A stretch of 64,000 bases of DNA, from assembly GCF_902381825.1 (NCBI RefSeq), contig NZ_LR698973.1:1001416-1065415 (forward strand), in the 5' to 3' direction. Shown here piece after piece: positions 1 to 9,225 of this stretch (the stretch's first letter is position 1; every line of letters starts with the position of its first letter). Both the position numbers and the translations under genes were made by a program. The notes beneath the pieces are model-generated. The model did not search any database and was not told the DNA's origin. It was given only the letters and a program-made list of their open reading frames with translations. This DNA is from Pseudocoprococcus catus (GTDB lineage: Bacteria > Bacillota > Clostridia > Lachnospirales > Lachnospiraceae).

Positions 1-453
1 AAAAAGAAGTTAAAAGGGATGCAGACCCTGTACTATTCCTATCTGTACCAGATGGGTGTTCTAAAGCAGAAGCCGAAACGGATCTCCCCGGTGCTCCGGG
101 CAGATATCCGGAAACTGGATGCCAGGATCGAGCAGATGGAATTCCTCCAGAAGCATCAGATCACCACCCGTGAAGAACTGCTTGCCTACCGTACCCCGTT
201 GGAAGAACAGGTGCAGGCACTCACGAAAGAACGGAAGCGGCTCTACCGGAGCGAACCGGACAGTGTCCGGATCGGTCAGATTAACGAAGAACTGAAGCCG
301 CTTCGGAAGGATATCCGCATTTGTATCCGGATCGAACAGCAGTCCAGAGAGATGGAAGAGAGGATGCGTCTGGCAGAGCAGATCCAGAGACAGGCAGAAC
401 AGGAAGAAGATAAGACGGGGAAAACCAGACAAAAGGAAACAGAAAGCAGGTGA
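1..453 (+). CDS. C-terminal end of a conjugative relaxase (truncated by window start)
   Basis: The frame is open from base 1, so the ATG at 19 is probably internal and only the last 150 codons are visible. The segment is highly charged and predicted helical, rich in Glu, Gln, Arg and Lys, as in the C-terminal tail of relaxases in Lachnospiraceae conjugative elements. No catalytic Tyr or His triad is in view, so the assignment rests on position: it lies directly before a PcfB-family gene and a type IV secretion operon. Its stop overlaps the next start (GTGA, 450-453), which indicates translational coupling. Confidence 0.6.
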   Translation, partial: KKKLKGMQTLYYSYLYQMGVLKQKPKRISPVLRADIRKLDARIEQMEFLQKHQITTREELLAYRTPLEEQVQALTKERKRLYRSEPDSVRIGQINEELKPLRKDIRICIRIEQQSREMEERMRLAEQIQRQAEQEEDKTGKTRQKETESR

Positions 454-1298
454 ACGATATGAATTATGGAGGCGATGCGGCGGACCAGATCGTCCGGTAT
501 TCCCTGGACGGCGTGGACCACGGGCTCAGGCTTTCCGGTACGCTGGCAAAGCATCTTGCGGTATTTGTTGCCGCTGTATTAAAAGACCAGAAGAAAACGA
601 GGGGCAGGACCCGGATGGTGCGGATGTTAAAGGAGAACAAACCATTGAAGTTCTTTACCGTACCGTCCGACCGCCTGAGAGAATTCTGCAGTGAGGGCAG
701 GAAACGAGGGCTGCTCTATGTCATTATCCGGGATAAAAAGAACCCGGAGATGAGCGAGGTCATGGTCTTTGCAGATGACGCAGCCAAGGTCAACCGGGTC
801 ATGGATAAGATGAACCTTGATTTCGTAAGAAGCGAAGTCGGGGAAGCTGTCCATGAGGTAACCGAAGGAATGGAAGCACCGGAAACCGGAGCGGTACAGG
901 AAACTGTGCAGATGCCGGAGGGCGAGGTGCAGTTTGAAATCAGCGATCTGGACGAAGCATTCCAGGTCGGTAACATGGACTTTTCTGAAGAGGAAAAGAA
1001 CCAGAATCATCCCGAAAAGGAGTTTTCTGAACCGGAAAATTTTATCCCGGTGCAGGAAGAGGGGGAAGAGAATCTGTCCGGCTCTTCCTTGCACAGCAGA
1101 AATACTTCTACCGGGCAGGAAAAAGGGACTGATGGAGCAAGACAGAAGGAACAGGAACGTCCCAGTGTCCGCCGGGAACTGGAGAACATCAAACGGGAGA
1201 AAGCAGAGGAATCCCAGAAGCGGAGCCGGGAAAAGAACCGTGGACCAAAGAAAACGCAGAAGAGAGCAAAAAATAAACGAAAGACGAAAGCGAGGTAG
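450..1298 (+). CDS. PcfB/DUF3801 family conjugation protein
   Basis: The N-terminal 130 residues match the PcfB (DUF3801) fold seen in conjugative elements of Firmicutes: an AADQIVRYSLDG start, a hydrophobic helix at about 30-45, and a segment with RDKKNPE and VMVFADDAAKVNRVMD. The C-terminal half is acidic, then very basic from about 215 onward, and is likely disordered. In pCF10 PcfB helps bring the relaxosome to the coupling protein; the same role is inferred here. The start is GTG at 450, overlapping the relaxase stop, with ATG 459 as the alternative. It is the second gene of the transfer operon. Confidence 0.82.
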   Translation: MNDMNYGGDAADQIVRYSLDGVDHGLRLSGTLAKHLAVFVAAVLKDQKKTRGRTRMVRMLKENKPLKFFTVPSDRLREFCSEGRKRGLLYVIIRDKKNPEMSEVMVFADDAAKVNRVMDKMNLDFVRSEVGEAVHEVTEGMEAPETGAVQETVQMPEGEVQFEISDLDEAFQVGNMDFSEEEKNQNHPEKEFSEPENFIPVQEEGEENLSGSSLHSRNTSTGQEKGTDGARQKEQERPSVRRELENIKREKAEESQKRSREKNRGPKKTQKRAKNKRKTKAR

Positions 1299-1301
1299 AA
1301 G

Positions 1302-2240
1302 ATGGACCTGACAAAATTTTTAGGGCAGGACTCGCAGGAGCAGTCCGCCCAGCGGTTATCGAAAGAAGAATATGCCGCACAGAAAAAGCAGGAGAGGGAA
1401 GAAATCTGGGGTATGATCGATGGAAAGGCACAGGAGGTCTTCCAGAATGGGAACTCCTTAAAAGGATTCCTTGATTTTATGGGACAGTGCAAGCCGCAGA
1501 GGACAGACAACCTGTTCCTGCTTTATGCACAGAATCCGGAGATCCGGCAGGTCAAGACCTTTGAAAAATGGAAGGAAGAAGGCAAGGTAGTCAAGACCGG
1601 AAGCAAGGGATACAACTTCATTGTCGGACAGGAATATGAAAAGGACGGTGTCATCCAGCAGGGGTACTCCATCCAGAAAGCCTATGACATCAGCCAGATC
1701 CGTACCAAGCAGCCGGAAGAGGCAGAGCCAAAGCCGATGGACCAGATGATGGAAGCACTGCTGACCGACAGCGAGGTACGGATTCAGATCGCAGACAATC
1801 TGCCGGATAAGGTACAGGCACAGTACATCCCGAACAAGCGGACGATCTATGTCCGAAATGGCATGAGCGAAAATGCAACGTTCCATTCCATCAGCCGGGA
1901 GCTGGCCTGTGCATCCCTTGACCATCACGATGGAAGCTACAGCCGGGCAGGGGTATCGGCACAGGCCTATTGTGCAGCGTATGTGACAGCACAGAAATAC
2001 GGCGTGGATGTCTCCGGTTTTTCCTTTGACAAGGTATGCCAGATGCAGGCATTCGGACAGAAAGATCCGAAAGAACTCCGCTCCTTTATCCAGGATGTAA
2101 AGAGTGCAGCCTATTCCATTGGCAAGCAGGTAGACCGCAACCTTGGCAAAAGCGAGCAGGAATTTATGACCGATGAATTTGCCATCCCGGAGGAAAAAAC
2201 GGAGAAACCTGCCAAGAGTAAAAAGTCTCCGGAACGCTGA
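1302..2240 (+). CDS. LtrC/ArdC-like mobile element protein
   Basis: A soluble 312-residue protein. Residues about 45-115 resemble the ArdC N-terminal region, with the hallmark pattern of an R-T-D-N-x-F-L-L-Y-AQNP stretch followed by a basic strand ending in GYNF. Residues about 150-235 correspond to the metallopeptidase-like part, but the usual HExxH zinc motif is replaced by SRELACA, so peptidase activity is doubtful. ArdC-type proteins bind single-stranded DNA and protect incoming plasmids from restriction; LtrC-type homologues sit in the same place of other ICEs. The ATG follows a GAGGT ribosome site, 3 bases after pcfB. Confidence 0.6.
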   Translation: MDLTKFLGQDSQEQSAQRLSKEEYAAQKKQEREEIWGMIDGKAQEVFQNGNSLKGFLDFMGQCKPQRTDNLFLLYAQNPEIRQVKTFEKWKEEGKVVKTGSKGYNFIVGQEYEKDGVIQQGYSIQKAYDISQIRTKQPEEAEPKPMDQMMEALLTDSEVRIQIADNLPDKVQAQYIPNKRTIYVRNGMSENATFHSISRELACASLDHHDGSYSRAGVSAQAYCAAYVTAQKYGVDVSGFSFDKVCQMQAFGQKDPKELRSFIQDVKSAAYSIGKQVDRNLGKSEQEFMTDEFAIPEEKTEKPAKSKKSPER

Positions 2241-2336
2241 TAAAAAGGGGCTTTTCCGGCTCTTTTGCAGTAGCTTTCCGGGAGGAAGTGTGGTATGTTG
2301 TGGTTGAGAAAAAAGAGGAAAAAAGGAGGCTCGCCT

Positions 2337-2651
2337 ATGACAAGAATGCGATATGTAAAGATGGACCGGATCATGAACCACATGCTGATCCATGCACTCC
2401 GGGAAGTGTTCCGGCAGGAAAAAGAACAGGGGCTTCCGGTGGATACCACACGGGATCTGGTTCTGAAGCTGGCAGAGCAGGAAGAGGGAAAGCTCTACCT
2501 GACAGAAGCCGAACACAGCAAATCCGTGGAAGCCTTAAACCAGCTCCGGGACACATACCTGAAAAACGGACGCTATTCCGATGGGATCGACAGCGTCCTG
2601 TTAAAGATCATGAAATCCAGATACCGCCCATATCGTGGAAGGGGAAGATGA
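2337..2651 (+). CDS. Small conserved ICE protein, function unknown
   Basis: About 104 residues, largely helical and charged, no membrane segment. The start at ATG 2337 is preferred because AAAGGAGG sits 7 bases upstream (2322-2329); an in-frame ATG at 2295 also has a GGAGG (2281-2285), adding 14 basic residues. It belongs to the transfer operon, between the LtrC-like gene and DUF4314. No family recognised. Confidence 0.6.
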   Translation: MTRMRYVKMDRIMNHMLIHALREVFRQEKEQGLPVDTTRDLVLKLAEQEEGKLYLTEAEHSKSVEALNQLRDTYLKNGRYSDGIDSVLLKIMKSRYRPYRGRGR

Positions 2652-2660
2652 AGAAAGGAT

Positions 2661-2933
2661 GTGGTACAAATATACAGAAATATGACACAAGAAAGAATAG
2701 AAGCCATGCGGAGAAGATATCCGCCGGGAACCGAGGTCACGCTTAACAGCATGGAGGGGGAGAGCCACATGCCACCCGGCTTAAAAGGTAAGGTGGATAT
2801 GGTAGACGATGCGGGGCAGATCCACGTAAACTGGGAGAATGGAAGCAGCCTTGCCCTCGTTCCGGGAGTGGACAGCTTCCACATTACGGACCTGCCAAGA
2901 GCAGAGAGGCCCAAACAGCAGCCATCCCGGTAA
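2661..2933 (+). CDS. DUF4314 domain protein
   Basis: A 90-residue protein starting at GTG 2661. Residues about 20-75 form a small beta-rich domain (PPGTEVTLNSM, GLKGKVDMVDDAGQIHVNWENGSSL) typical of DUF4314, an SH3-like fold common in Firmicutes ICEs. Function is unknown. Its TAA stop (2931-2933) lies exactly where the coupling protein reading frame begins, see the next entry. Confidence 0.8.
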   Translation: MVQIYRNMTQERIEAMRRRYPPGTEVTLNSMEGESHMPPGLKGKVDMVDDAGQIHVNWENGSSLALVPGVDSFHITDLPRAERPKQQPSR

Positions 2934-4690
2934 CAAACAGCCGGAAGTCAGACTGGACGATTTGGCTTGCCGGACTGCCTGTCATCTGGTGGGTAGCAAT
3001 CCTGCTTGCGGATGCCATCCAGCCGGGCAGGAATCTTTTCGAGCTGATGGAGGTTCTCACAGAAAAGCTGAACCATCCCTTCCAGTTTCATTATACGGAA
3101 TATACCATCAAGTCGATGCTGGTCTGCACGTTACTTTACGCAGCTGGGATCGGCATTTTTTATTCCAGTCAGAAGAACTACCGCAGAGGGGAAGAACATG
3201 GCTCTGCCAGATGGGGCGATGCCCGGCAGATCTGTAAGAAATATAGCCAGAAGCCGTACTCCCAGAACATCCTGCTGACACAGAACTTCCGCATTAGCCT
3301 TGACACCCACAAGCACCGCAGATGTCTCAACATTCTCGTAGTGGGAGGCTCCGGTGCAGGAAAATCCAGAGGCTTTGCCCTGCCAAACATCATGCAGTGC
3401 TGCTGTTCGATGGTCATTACAGACCCCAAAGCGGAGCTGCTCCGAAAGACAGGGGGCTTGCTGGAGAAAAAGGGATATGAGGTGCGTGTCTTTGACCTCA
3501 TCAATCCCGACACATCTTTTTGCTACAATCCATTCGAGTACGTTCACGATGATAAAGACGTACTCCGTCTCATTTCCAATCTGATACAAAACACCACACC
3601 TAAAGGTTCCCAGTCCTCCGATCCCTTCTGGGAGAAGAGCGAAACCGCACTGCTTCAGGCACTGATGCTGTACCTGCTCCACGAAGCTCCGCCGGAAGAA
3701 CAGAACTTTGCCATGATTATGGAGATGTTAGGCTCGGCACAGGTAAAAGAAGAGGACGAGGACTACGAGTCCCCTCTGGACATTTTGTTTGACCGTCTGG
3801 AGATGCGGGACCCGGACAGCATTGCCGTCAAGCAGTATCACATTTACAAGCAGGCGGCAGGAAAGACCGCCAAGTCCATCCTGATCAGTGTAGGTGTCCG
3901 GCTGGCAGCCTTCAATCTGCCGCAGATTGCCAAGCTGACCAATACTGATGAACTGGATCTTTCCAACATGGGAGAAAGAAAAGTTGCCCTTTTCTGCTGT
4001 ATCCCGGATGCAGACACCTCTTTGAATTATCTGGTAGGCATGATCTACAGCCAACTTTTCCAGACGCTTTATTACATGGCAGACCGTGTGCATGGCGGTG
4101 CCCTCCCGGTTCCGGTCAACTGCATCATGGATGAGTTTCCAAACGTATCCCTGCCAAATGAGTTTGAGAAGATCCTGGCAACCTGCCGTTCCCGTTCCAT
4201 TTACTGCAGCATCATCATCCAGAACATGAGCCAGCTAAAGGCTCTGTTCAAGGACTCCTGGGAAAGTCTGGTGGGCAACTGCGATGAGTTTTTGTACCTG
4301 GGCGGCAATGAAAAAGAGACACACAAATATGTATCAGAATTACTGGGGAAAGAAACCATAGACACCAACACCTACGGGCAAACCAAAGGAAAATCCGGCA
4401 GCTACTCCACCAACTTCCAGCAGAGCGGAAGGGAGCTGTTACAGCCGGATGAAGTCCGTATGCTGGATAACCAGAATGCACTTCTGTTTATCCGCGGGGA
4501 GCGGCCCATACTGGATGCCAAGTATGACCTGATGAAGCATCCCAACATCCGGTATACCGAGGACGGAGGTGCCGGCCCGTTCAATTATGCGAAAGCACCG
4601 CTGGCGCATGACGATTTTACATTTGACGAAACAAGATATGACGATTACGAACTGCTTCTGGATGAGGACATCATCGGGGAGCTTTTTTGA
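2930..4690 (+). CDS. virD4: VirD4-type coupling protein (T4CP), start codon degenerate
   Basis: A TraG/VirD4 coupling ATPase that feeds the relaxase-DNA complex into the secretion channel. Walker A (GGSGAGKS) is at about residues 138-145 and Walker B (NCIMDEF) at about 399, counting from 2930. The first ordinary start in frame is ATG 3047, but the frame upstream codes for KSDWTIWLAGLPVIWWVA and ILLADAIQPG, the expected first membrane helix of this family. Between the upstream in-frame stop (about 2790) and 3047 there is no ATG, GTG or TTG. Codon 2930 is GTA inside the sequence CGGTAA; a single change would give GTGA, the same stop/start overlap used at 450-453. A second membrane helix follows at about residues 60-82. 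Without the first helix the protein would be 547 residues. Confidence 0.9.
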   Translation, partial: VTNSRKSDWTIWLAGLPVIWWVAILLADAIQPGRNLFELMEVLTEKLNHPFQFHYTEYTIKSMLVCTLLYAAGIGIFYSSQKNYRRGEEHGSARWGDARQICKKYSQKPYSQNILLTQNFRISLDTHKHRRCLNILVVGGSGAGKSRGFALPNIMQCCCSMVITDPKAELLRKTGGLLEKKGYEVRVFDLINPDTSFCYNPFEYVHDDKDVLRLISNLIQNTTPKGSQSSDPFWEKSETALLQALMLYLLHEAPPEEQNFAMIMEMLGSAQVKEEDEDYESPLDILFDRLEMRDPDSIAVKQYHIYKQAAGKTAKSILISVGVRLAAFNLPQIAKLTNTDELDLSNMGERKVALFCCIPDADTSLNYLVGMIYSQLFQTLYYMADRVHGGALPVPVNCIMDEFPNVSLPNEFEKILATCRSRSIYCSIIIQNMSQLKALFKDSWESLVGNCDEFLYLGGNEKETHKYVSELLGKETIDTNTYGQTKGKSGSYSTNFQQSGRELLQPDEVRMLDNQNALLFIRGERPILDAKYDLMKHPNIRYTEDGGAGPFNYAKAPLAHDDFTFDETRYDDYELLLDEDIIGELF

Positions 4691-4704
4691 TGGGAGGAAT
4701 GCCA

Positions 4705-5064
4705 ATGAATTTACTGAAAAATAAGAAACACACAGAAATCAGGAAAGAGACCGCACCGCTAAAGATGAAGAGAGGGCAGAAGAAACTGTTTGCTCTGTAT
4801 GCAGTCATGGTACTGTCGATCTGCATTGGGGCGACCTGCGTTTATGCCGCAGGCGATCCGCTGACCGTAGTCAATAACCTATCCACGTTTATCTTTTCCC
4901 TGATCCGCGCCATTGGCCTGATTCTGCTGGGATTTGGTATCGTGCAGGTCGGTCTGTCCTTAAAGAGCCACGATCCAAGCCAGAGGGCAAACGGATTTCT
5001 GACACTGGCAGGCGGTATCATCATTACATTTGCAAAAGAGATCCTGGACCTGATCATGGGATAG
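4705..5064 (+). CDS. Maff2 family small membrane protein
   Basis: About 119 residues with a basic N-terminus, then a hydrophobic segment ending in an A-x-A-like cut region (CVYAAG), and two more membrane helices separated by a short polar loop. Size and layout fit the Maff2 family, which sits in the VirB2/TrbC pilin-like position of Firmicutes ICEs; the pilin role is inferred. The start at 4705 is chosen because GGGAGG (4692-4697) lies 7 bases upstream. Confidence 0.78.
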   Translation: MNLLKNKKHTEIRKETAPLKMKRGQKKLFALYAVMVLSICIGATCVYAAGDPLTVVNNLSTFIFSLIRAIGLILLGFGIVQVGLSLKSHDPSQRANGFLTLAGGIIITFAKEILDLIMG

Positions 5065-5138
5065 GAGAAGAGTCCAGAAGGGGAGCCATGCGAAATGCCG
5101 GCTCCCTGCTCACTTTTGAGGATGGGAGGTGAAACTGT

Positions 5139-5978
5139 TTGAGTGATAACTGGATCGTACAGAATCTAAATTCTGCCTTGCAGACCTGGAGCGACAAGCT
5201 GGCTGAAATCTGGACACTGCTGACGCAAAGCCCGGAGAATTTCAAGGGCGGGGCAATCTGGAGCGTGATGACGAACATCAACGGTGGACTGAAAGCCATC
5301 GGGTACGGCCTGCTGGTTCTGTTCTTTGCGGCAGGGCTGGTAAAAACTTGTGGGAGCTTCACGGATATGAAAAAGCCGGAACATGTAGTGAAAGCCTTTA
5401 TCCGTTTTGCACTGGCACAGGGAGCCGTTATGTCCGGCATGGAGCTTCTGACAGCGATCTTTTCCATTGTGCAGGGCATCGTGACAAACATCATGTCCCA
5501 CTCCGGGATGGCAGGGGGAACCGTAACGGAACTGCCCTCGGAGATCGTGGACAAGATCGAAGCGGTCGGGATGCTGGAATCTATCCCTTTGTGGATCGTA
5601 ACTTTATTAGGAAGCCTGCTGATTACGGTATTGTCATTTGTCATGATTCTGACTGTATACGGGAGAATGTTTAAGCTGTATATGTACACAGCCATCGCAC
5701 CGATTCCATTGGCAACCTTTGCCGGGGAGCCAACCCAGTCTGTAGGAAAGAACTTTATCCGTTCCTACGCCGGGGTATGTCTGGAAGGAGCCATCATCGC
5801 ACTGGCCTGCATCATCTTTTCGGTGTTTGCATCAAGTCCGCCGGCCATCGGGGACACCAGCCTGTCCGCCGTGACCATTGTCTGGAATTACGTCGGGGAA
5901 CTGGTATTTAACCTGCTGGTACTGGTCGGGGCAGTCAAGGCATCCGACCGTATCGTAAAAGAAATCATGGGATTATAG
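5139..5978 (+). CDS. VirB6/TrbL-like conjugation channel protein
   Basis: A 279-residue integral membrane protein with about six hydrophobic segments (residues about 50-75, 90-120, 150-178, 180-200, 218-240, 250-270). Composition and the motif YMYTAIAPIPLATF match TrbL/VirB6-type inner membrane channel subunits of Gram-positive ICEs. The start is TTG 5139, supported by GGGAGGT at 5124-5130, 8 bases away. It lies between Maff2 and DUF4313 as in related elements. Confidence 0.82.
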   Translation: MSDNWIVQNLNSALQTWSDKLAEIWTLLTQSPENFKGGAIWSVMTNINGGLKAIGYGLLVLFFAAGLVKTCGSFTDMKKPEHVVKAFIRFALAQGAVMSGMELLTAIFSIVQGIVTNIMSHSGMAGGTVTELPSEIVDKIEAVGMLESIPLWIVTLLGSLLITVLSFVMILTVYGRMFKLYMYTAIAPIPLATFAGEPTQSVGKNFIRSYAGVCLEGAIIALACIIFSVFASSPPAIGDTSLSAVTIVWNYVGELVFNLLVLVGAVKASDRIVKEIMGL

Positions 5979-5990
5979 GAGGCGAAAAAA

Positions 5991-6428
5991 ATGGAAGAAC
6001 CAAAGACACTGAGCTACGACTGGCAGTATGGTCGGGAGGAATTATTTCTCAGGGTAGACAGTTACATGAGCGATGACAATCTCTATATCGGGCTTTACCA
6101 TATGGAAGATGGATACCCGGAAAGCTTTGCAGACCTTACGGTAAACCTGCCTTTTGCTCCGCTGGGCGGTATCAATGAAGCCTATATCGATCACAATTTC
6201 AGCAAAGAAAAGCTTCGTTTTATAAAGCAGCATAAGCTGGGAACGATACAGCCGGATACCGCATCCTCCGGTTACTGCATCTTCCAGAGGGTTGCATTCG
6301 ACCTGAAAAAACTGGCAGAGCTTGATCCGGAAGGAACAAAAAGATTTATGGAAAGAAATGGCATCCGGCAAAGGGATGTACCAAAACAGAAACAAAAGAA
6401 AAAACAGAGATTACAAAGAGAAAGGTAG
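5991..6428 (+). CDS. DUF4313 domain protein
   Basis: A 145-residue soluble protein. The pattern YMSDDNLYIGLYHMEDG near residues 24-40, followed by NLPFAPLGG, is characteristic of DUF4313, found in conjugative transfer operons of Clostridia. The C-terminus is a Lys/Gln-rich tail. Function is unknown. It follows the VirB6-like gene by 12 bases with AGGAGG in the gap. Confidence 0.78.
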   Translation: MEEPKTLSYDWQYGREELFLRVDSYMSDDNLYIGLYHMEDGYPESFADLTVNLPFAPLGGINEAYIDHNFSKEKLRFIKQHKLGTIQPDTASSGYCIFQRVAFDLKKLAELDPEGTKRFMERNGIRQRDVPKQKQKKKQRLQRER

Positions 6429-6436
6429 GAAACAAC

Positions 6437-6871
6437 ATGGAAGTGAAAATGAATAAAGAAATCCGAGACTATCAGGAGTCAATGTTCTGGGGCTTAAGCT
6501 TCCGGCAGTGCTTATTTTCGGTACTGGCGATCCTGGCAGCCCTTGGAATCTATTTTGTCACCCGGAAATATGCCGGGGAACAGGTAACCGGATGGCTGTG
6601 CATCCTTGGGGCGGCTCCCTTTGCAACCTGCGGCTTTTTTCGTTACCACGGCATGACGGCAGAACAGTTTGCATGGGTAGTCATTAAATCCGAACTGCTG
6701 TACCCGAAGCGGCTGGTATTTAAGTCGGAGAACCTATACTTTTCCTGCATGGAAGAGAGCCTGCGGCTGGGTGAGAAAATGATGGGAAACGGAGCGGAAC
6801 TTCTGGAAAAGAAGCGGACGAAACAGAAGAAACCAAAGAAGCGAAGAGGAAGGGGTGATGCCTTTGATTAA
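6437..6871 (+). CDS. PrgI family (VirB3-like) membrane protein
   Basis: About 144 residues: a short polar N-terminus (EIRDYQESMFWGLSFRQ, the PrgI signature), two closely spaced membrane helices (residues about 27-45 and 55-72), then a soluble tail ending in poly-basic residues. PrgI/TcpE-type proteins are VirB3 equivalents that anchor the VirB4 ATPase. The gene overlaps the VirB4 gene by 17 bases. Confidence 0.85.
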   Translation: MEVKMNKEIRDYQESMFWGLSFRQCLFSVLAILAALGIYFVTRKYAGEQVTGWLCILGAAPFATCGFFRYHGMTAEQFAWVVIKSELLYPKRLVFKSENLYFSCMEESLRLGEKMMGNGAELLEKKRTKQKKPKKRRGRGDAFD

Positions 6872-9194
6872 AACCCTGAGTCAGACACTGAAACAGGACA
6901 AGGAAAAATTTAAAGTACCGAAGTCTGTCCAGCAGGCCATCCCGATTCGCAAGATCTGGCCAGATGGTATTTTTCAGGTGGAGAGCAAGTATTCCAGGAC
7001 ATTCCGGTTTACGGATATCAACTATTCCATTGCCAGTAAAGCGGACAAGACGGAAATGTTCCTGGACTACTCTGAACTTTTAAATGCACTGGATTCTGGC
7101 TGTACGGCGAAGATCACCCTGAACAATCGTAAGATCAACAAGGAAGAGTTTGAGCAGTCCCTGCTGATCCCGATGAAAGGGGACGGTCTGGACGAGTACC
7201 GGAAAGAGTACAATGACATGCTCCTTTCCAAGATCTCCGGTACCAACAACAGTATCTACCAGGAACGCTATCTGACCATCAGCGTCCACAAGAAAAACAT
7301 CGATGAAGCCAGAACCTATTTCGCACGTGTGGGAACGGACATCATCACCCATCTGGCCAAGCTGTCCTCTATTGGGGAAGAGCTGGATGCAGAGCAGAGG
7401 CTACAGATCTTCCGGGACTTTTTCAAGGCAGACGTTCCACAGAGTTTTCCATTTGACATGAAAGCCTTTGCGAAAAAAGGACACAGCTTCAAAGACTGGA
7501 TCTGCCCGGACACGATGGAATTCCATAACGACCATTTCAAGCTGGGCGAGCAGTACGGCAGAGTCCTTTTTATGGAAGATTACGCCAGCTATGTAAAGGA
7601 TGAGATGATCTCCGAACTGTGCAGCCTTGGCAGGAACCTGATGCTGTCCATTGATATCATCCCCGTACCGACAGACGAAGCGGTGCGTGAGATCCAGAAC
7701 CGACTGCTGGGCGTGGAGACAAACGTCACCAACTGGCAGAGACGCCAGAATGCCAACAATAACTTTTCAGCCGTAGTTCCCTATGACATGGAGCTGCAGA
7801 GAAAAGAGACCAAGGAAATGCTGGACGATCTGACCACCAGGGATCAGAGGATGATGTTCGGCATCCTGACAATGGTACATATGGCAGACAGCAAGAAACA
7901 ACTGGACTCCGATACGGAAACCCTGTATTCCATTGCGAGAAAACACCTCTGCCAGATGGCAACTTTGAAGTGGCAACAGGTCGATGGACTGAATACCGTC
8001 CTGCCGTATGGCCTGCGGAAAATCGATGCAGTGCGTACCCTTACTACAGAATCCACCGCCGTCCTGATCCCGTTCCATACGCAGGAAATCATGCAGCCGG
8101 GAGGCATCTATTATGGGCAGAATGCCGTCAGCAAAAATATGCTGGTGGCAGACCGAAGGAAGCTGTTAAACGGCAACTCTTTCCGACTGGGTGTCAGCGG
8201 CTCCGGCAAGAGCTTCTCGGCAAAAGAGGAGATCGTAGACCTTGCCCTTTCCACGGAAGATGACATCCTCATCCTCGATCCGGAGTCGGAGTTTGCTTCT
8301 CTGGTGGAAGCCTTAAACGGAGAGGTCATCCGGATCTCGGCAACCTCGGATACCCATCTGAATGCACTGGATATGGATTCTGCCTATGGCAATGACCGAA
8401 ATCCTCTGATTGAGAAGTCAGAATTTATCCTTTCCCTGTTTGAGCAGCTCGTAGGAGCCGGAAACCTTTCGGCAAAGGAGAAATCCATCCTTGACCGCTG
8501 CACCGCAGATGTGTACCGGGATTATATGAGGGGCGGTTACAAAGGGCAGGTGCCGACCTTAAAGGACCTGTACCGACAACTCATGCTCCAGCCGGAGGAA
8601 GAAGCCAGAGGGCTGGCTCTGTCTTCGGAACTGTTTATTAACGGAAGCCTGAACACCTTTGCCCAGGAAACCAATGTCAATACGAAGAGCCGTATCATCG
8701 ACTATGACATCCGGGAGCTGGGCGAACAGCTGATGCCCCTTGGAATGTTGGTCACACTGGATTCCATTTTTAACCGTGTGATCCAGAACTGGAAGAAGGG
8801 AAAAACGACATGGATCTTTGCGGATGAGTTTTATCTGCTGTTCCGCTATGAATACAGTGCAGACTTTTTCTACCGCCTGTACAAGCGTATCCGTAAGTAT
8901 TCGGGATTTGTGACCGGGCTTACACAGAACGTGGAAGAACTTCTGAAATCCGATACCGCCCGCCTGATGCTGGCAAACAGTGAGTTCCTAATCCTTTTGA
9001 ATCAGGCAACCACCGACCGGGACGAGCTTGCGGCACTTCTGAATATCTCGGATAACCAGTTATCCTACATCACCAATGTGGGTGCCGGACACGGTCTGAT
9101 CCGCTGCTCCGGGAATCTGGTGCCGTTTGAAAATTCGTTCCCAAGAAATACAAAGCTGTACCGTCTGATGACGACCAAGCCGGGCGAAGCGTAA
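6855..9194 (+). CDS. virB4: VirB4-like conjugation ATPase (CD1110 family)
   Basis: A 779-residue ATPase energising the secretion channel. The N-terminal half is the VirB4 scaffold; Walker A GVSGSGKS lies at about residue 445, Walker B WIFADEF at about 652, and the arginine-containing GLTQNVEELL motif at about 690. Length and order are normal for the CD1110-type VirB4 of Tn1549-like elements. The start is GTG 6855 or ATG 6858, inside the end of the PrgI gene. Confidence 0.93.
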   Translation: MMPLIKTLSQTLKQDKEKFKVPKSVQQAIPIRKIWPDGIFQVESKYSRTFRFTDINYSIASKADKTEMFLDYSELLNALDSGCTAKITLNNRKINKEEFEQSLLIPMKGDGLDEYRKEYNDMLLSKISGTNNSIYQERYLTISVHKKNIDEARTYFARVGTDIITHLAKLSSIGEELDAEQRLQIFRDFFKADVPQSFPFDMKAFAKKGHSFKDWICPDTMEFHNDHFKLGEQYGRVLFMEDYASYVKDEMISELCSLGRNLMLSIDIIPVPTDEAVREIQNRLLGVETNVTNWQRRQNANNNFSAVVPYDMELQRKETKEMLDDLTTRDQRMMFGILTMVHMADSKKQLDSDTETLYSIARKHLCQMATLKWQQVDGLNTVLPYGLRKIDAVRTLTTESTAVLIPFHTQEIMQPGGIYYGQNAVSKNMLVADRRKLLNGNSFRLGVSGSGKSFSAKEEIVDLALSTEDDILILDPESEFASLVEALNGEVIRISATSDTHLNALDMDSAYGNDRNPLIEKSEFILSLFEQLVGAGNLSAKEKSILDRCTADVYRDYMRGGYKGQVPTLKDLYRQLMLQPEEEARGLALSSELFINGSLNTFAQETNVNTKSRIIDYDIRELGEQLMPLGMLVTLDSIFNRVIQNWKKGKTTWIFADEFYLLFRYEYSADFFYRLYKRIRKYSGFVTGLTQNVEELLKSDTARLMLANSEFLILLNQATTDRDELAALLNISDNQLSYITNVGAGHGLIRCSGNLVPFENSFPRNTKLYRLMTTKPGEA

Positions 9195-9225
9195 GGGCAG
9201 TACAGATCGGGACTGGAGGTGAGAG

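Noticed and set aside
2839..3237. 132-codon ORF overlapping the coupling protein N-terminus
   Set aside because: It is out of frame with the conserved membrane helix and the coupling protein, and its translation is not protein-like.
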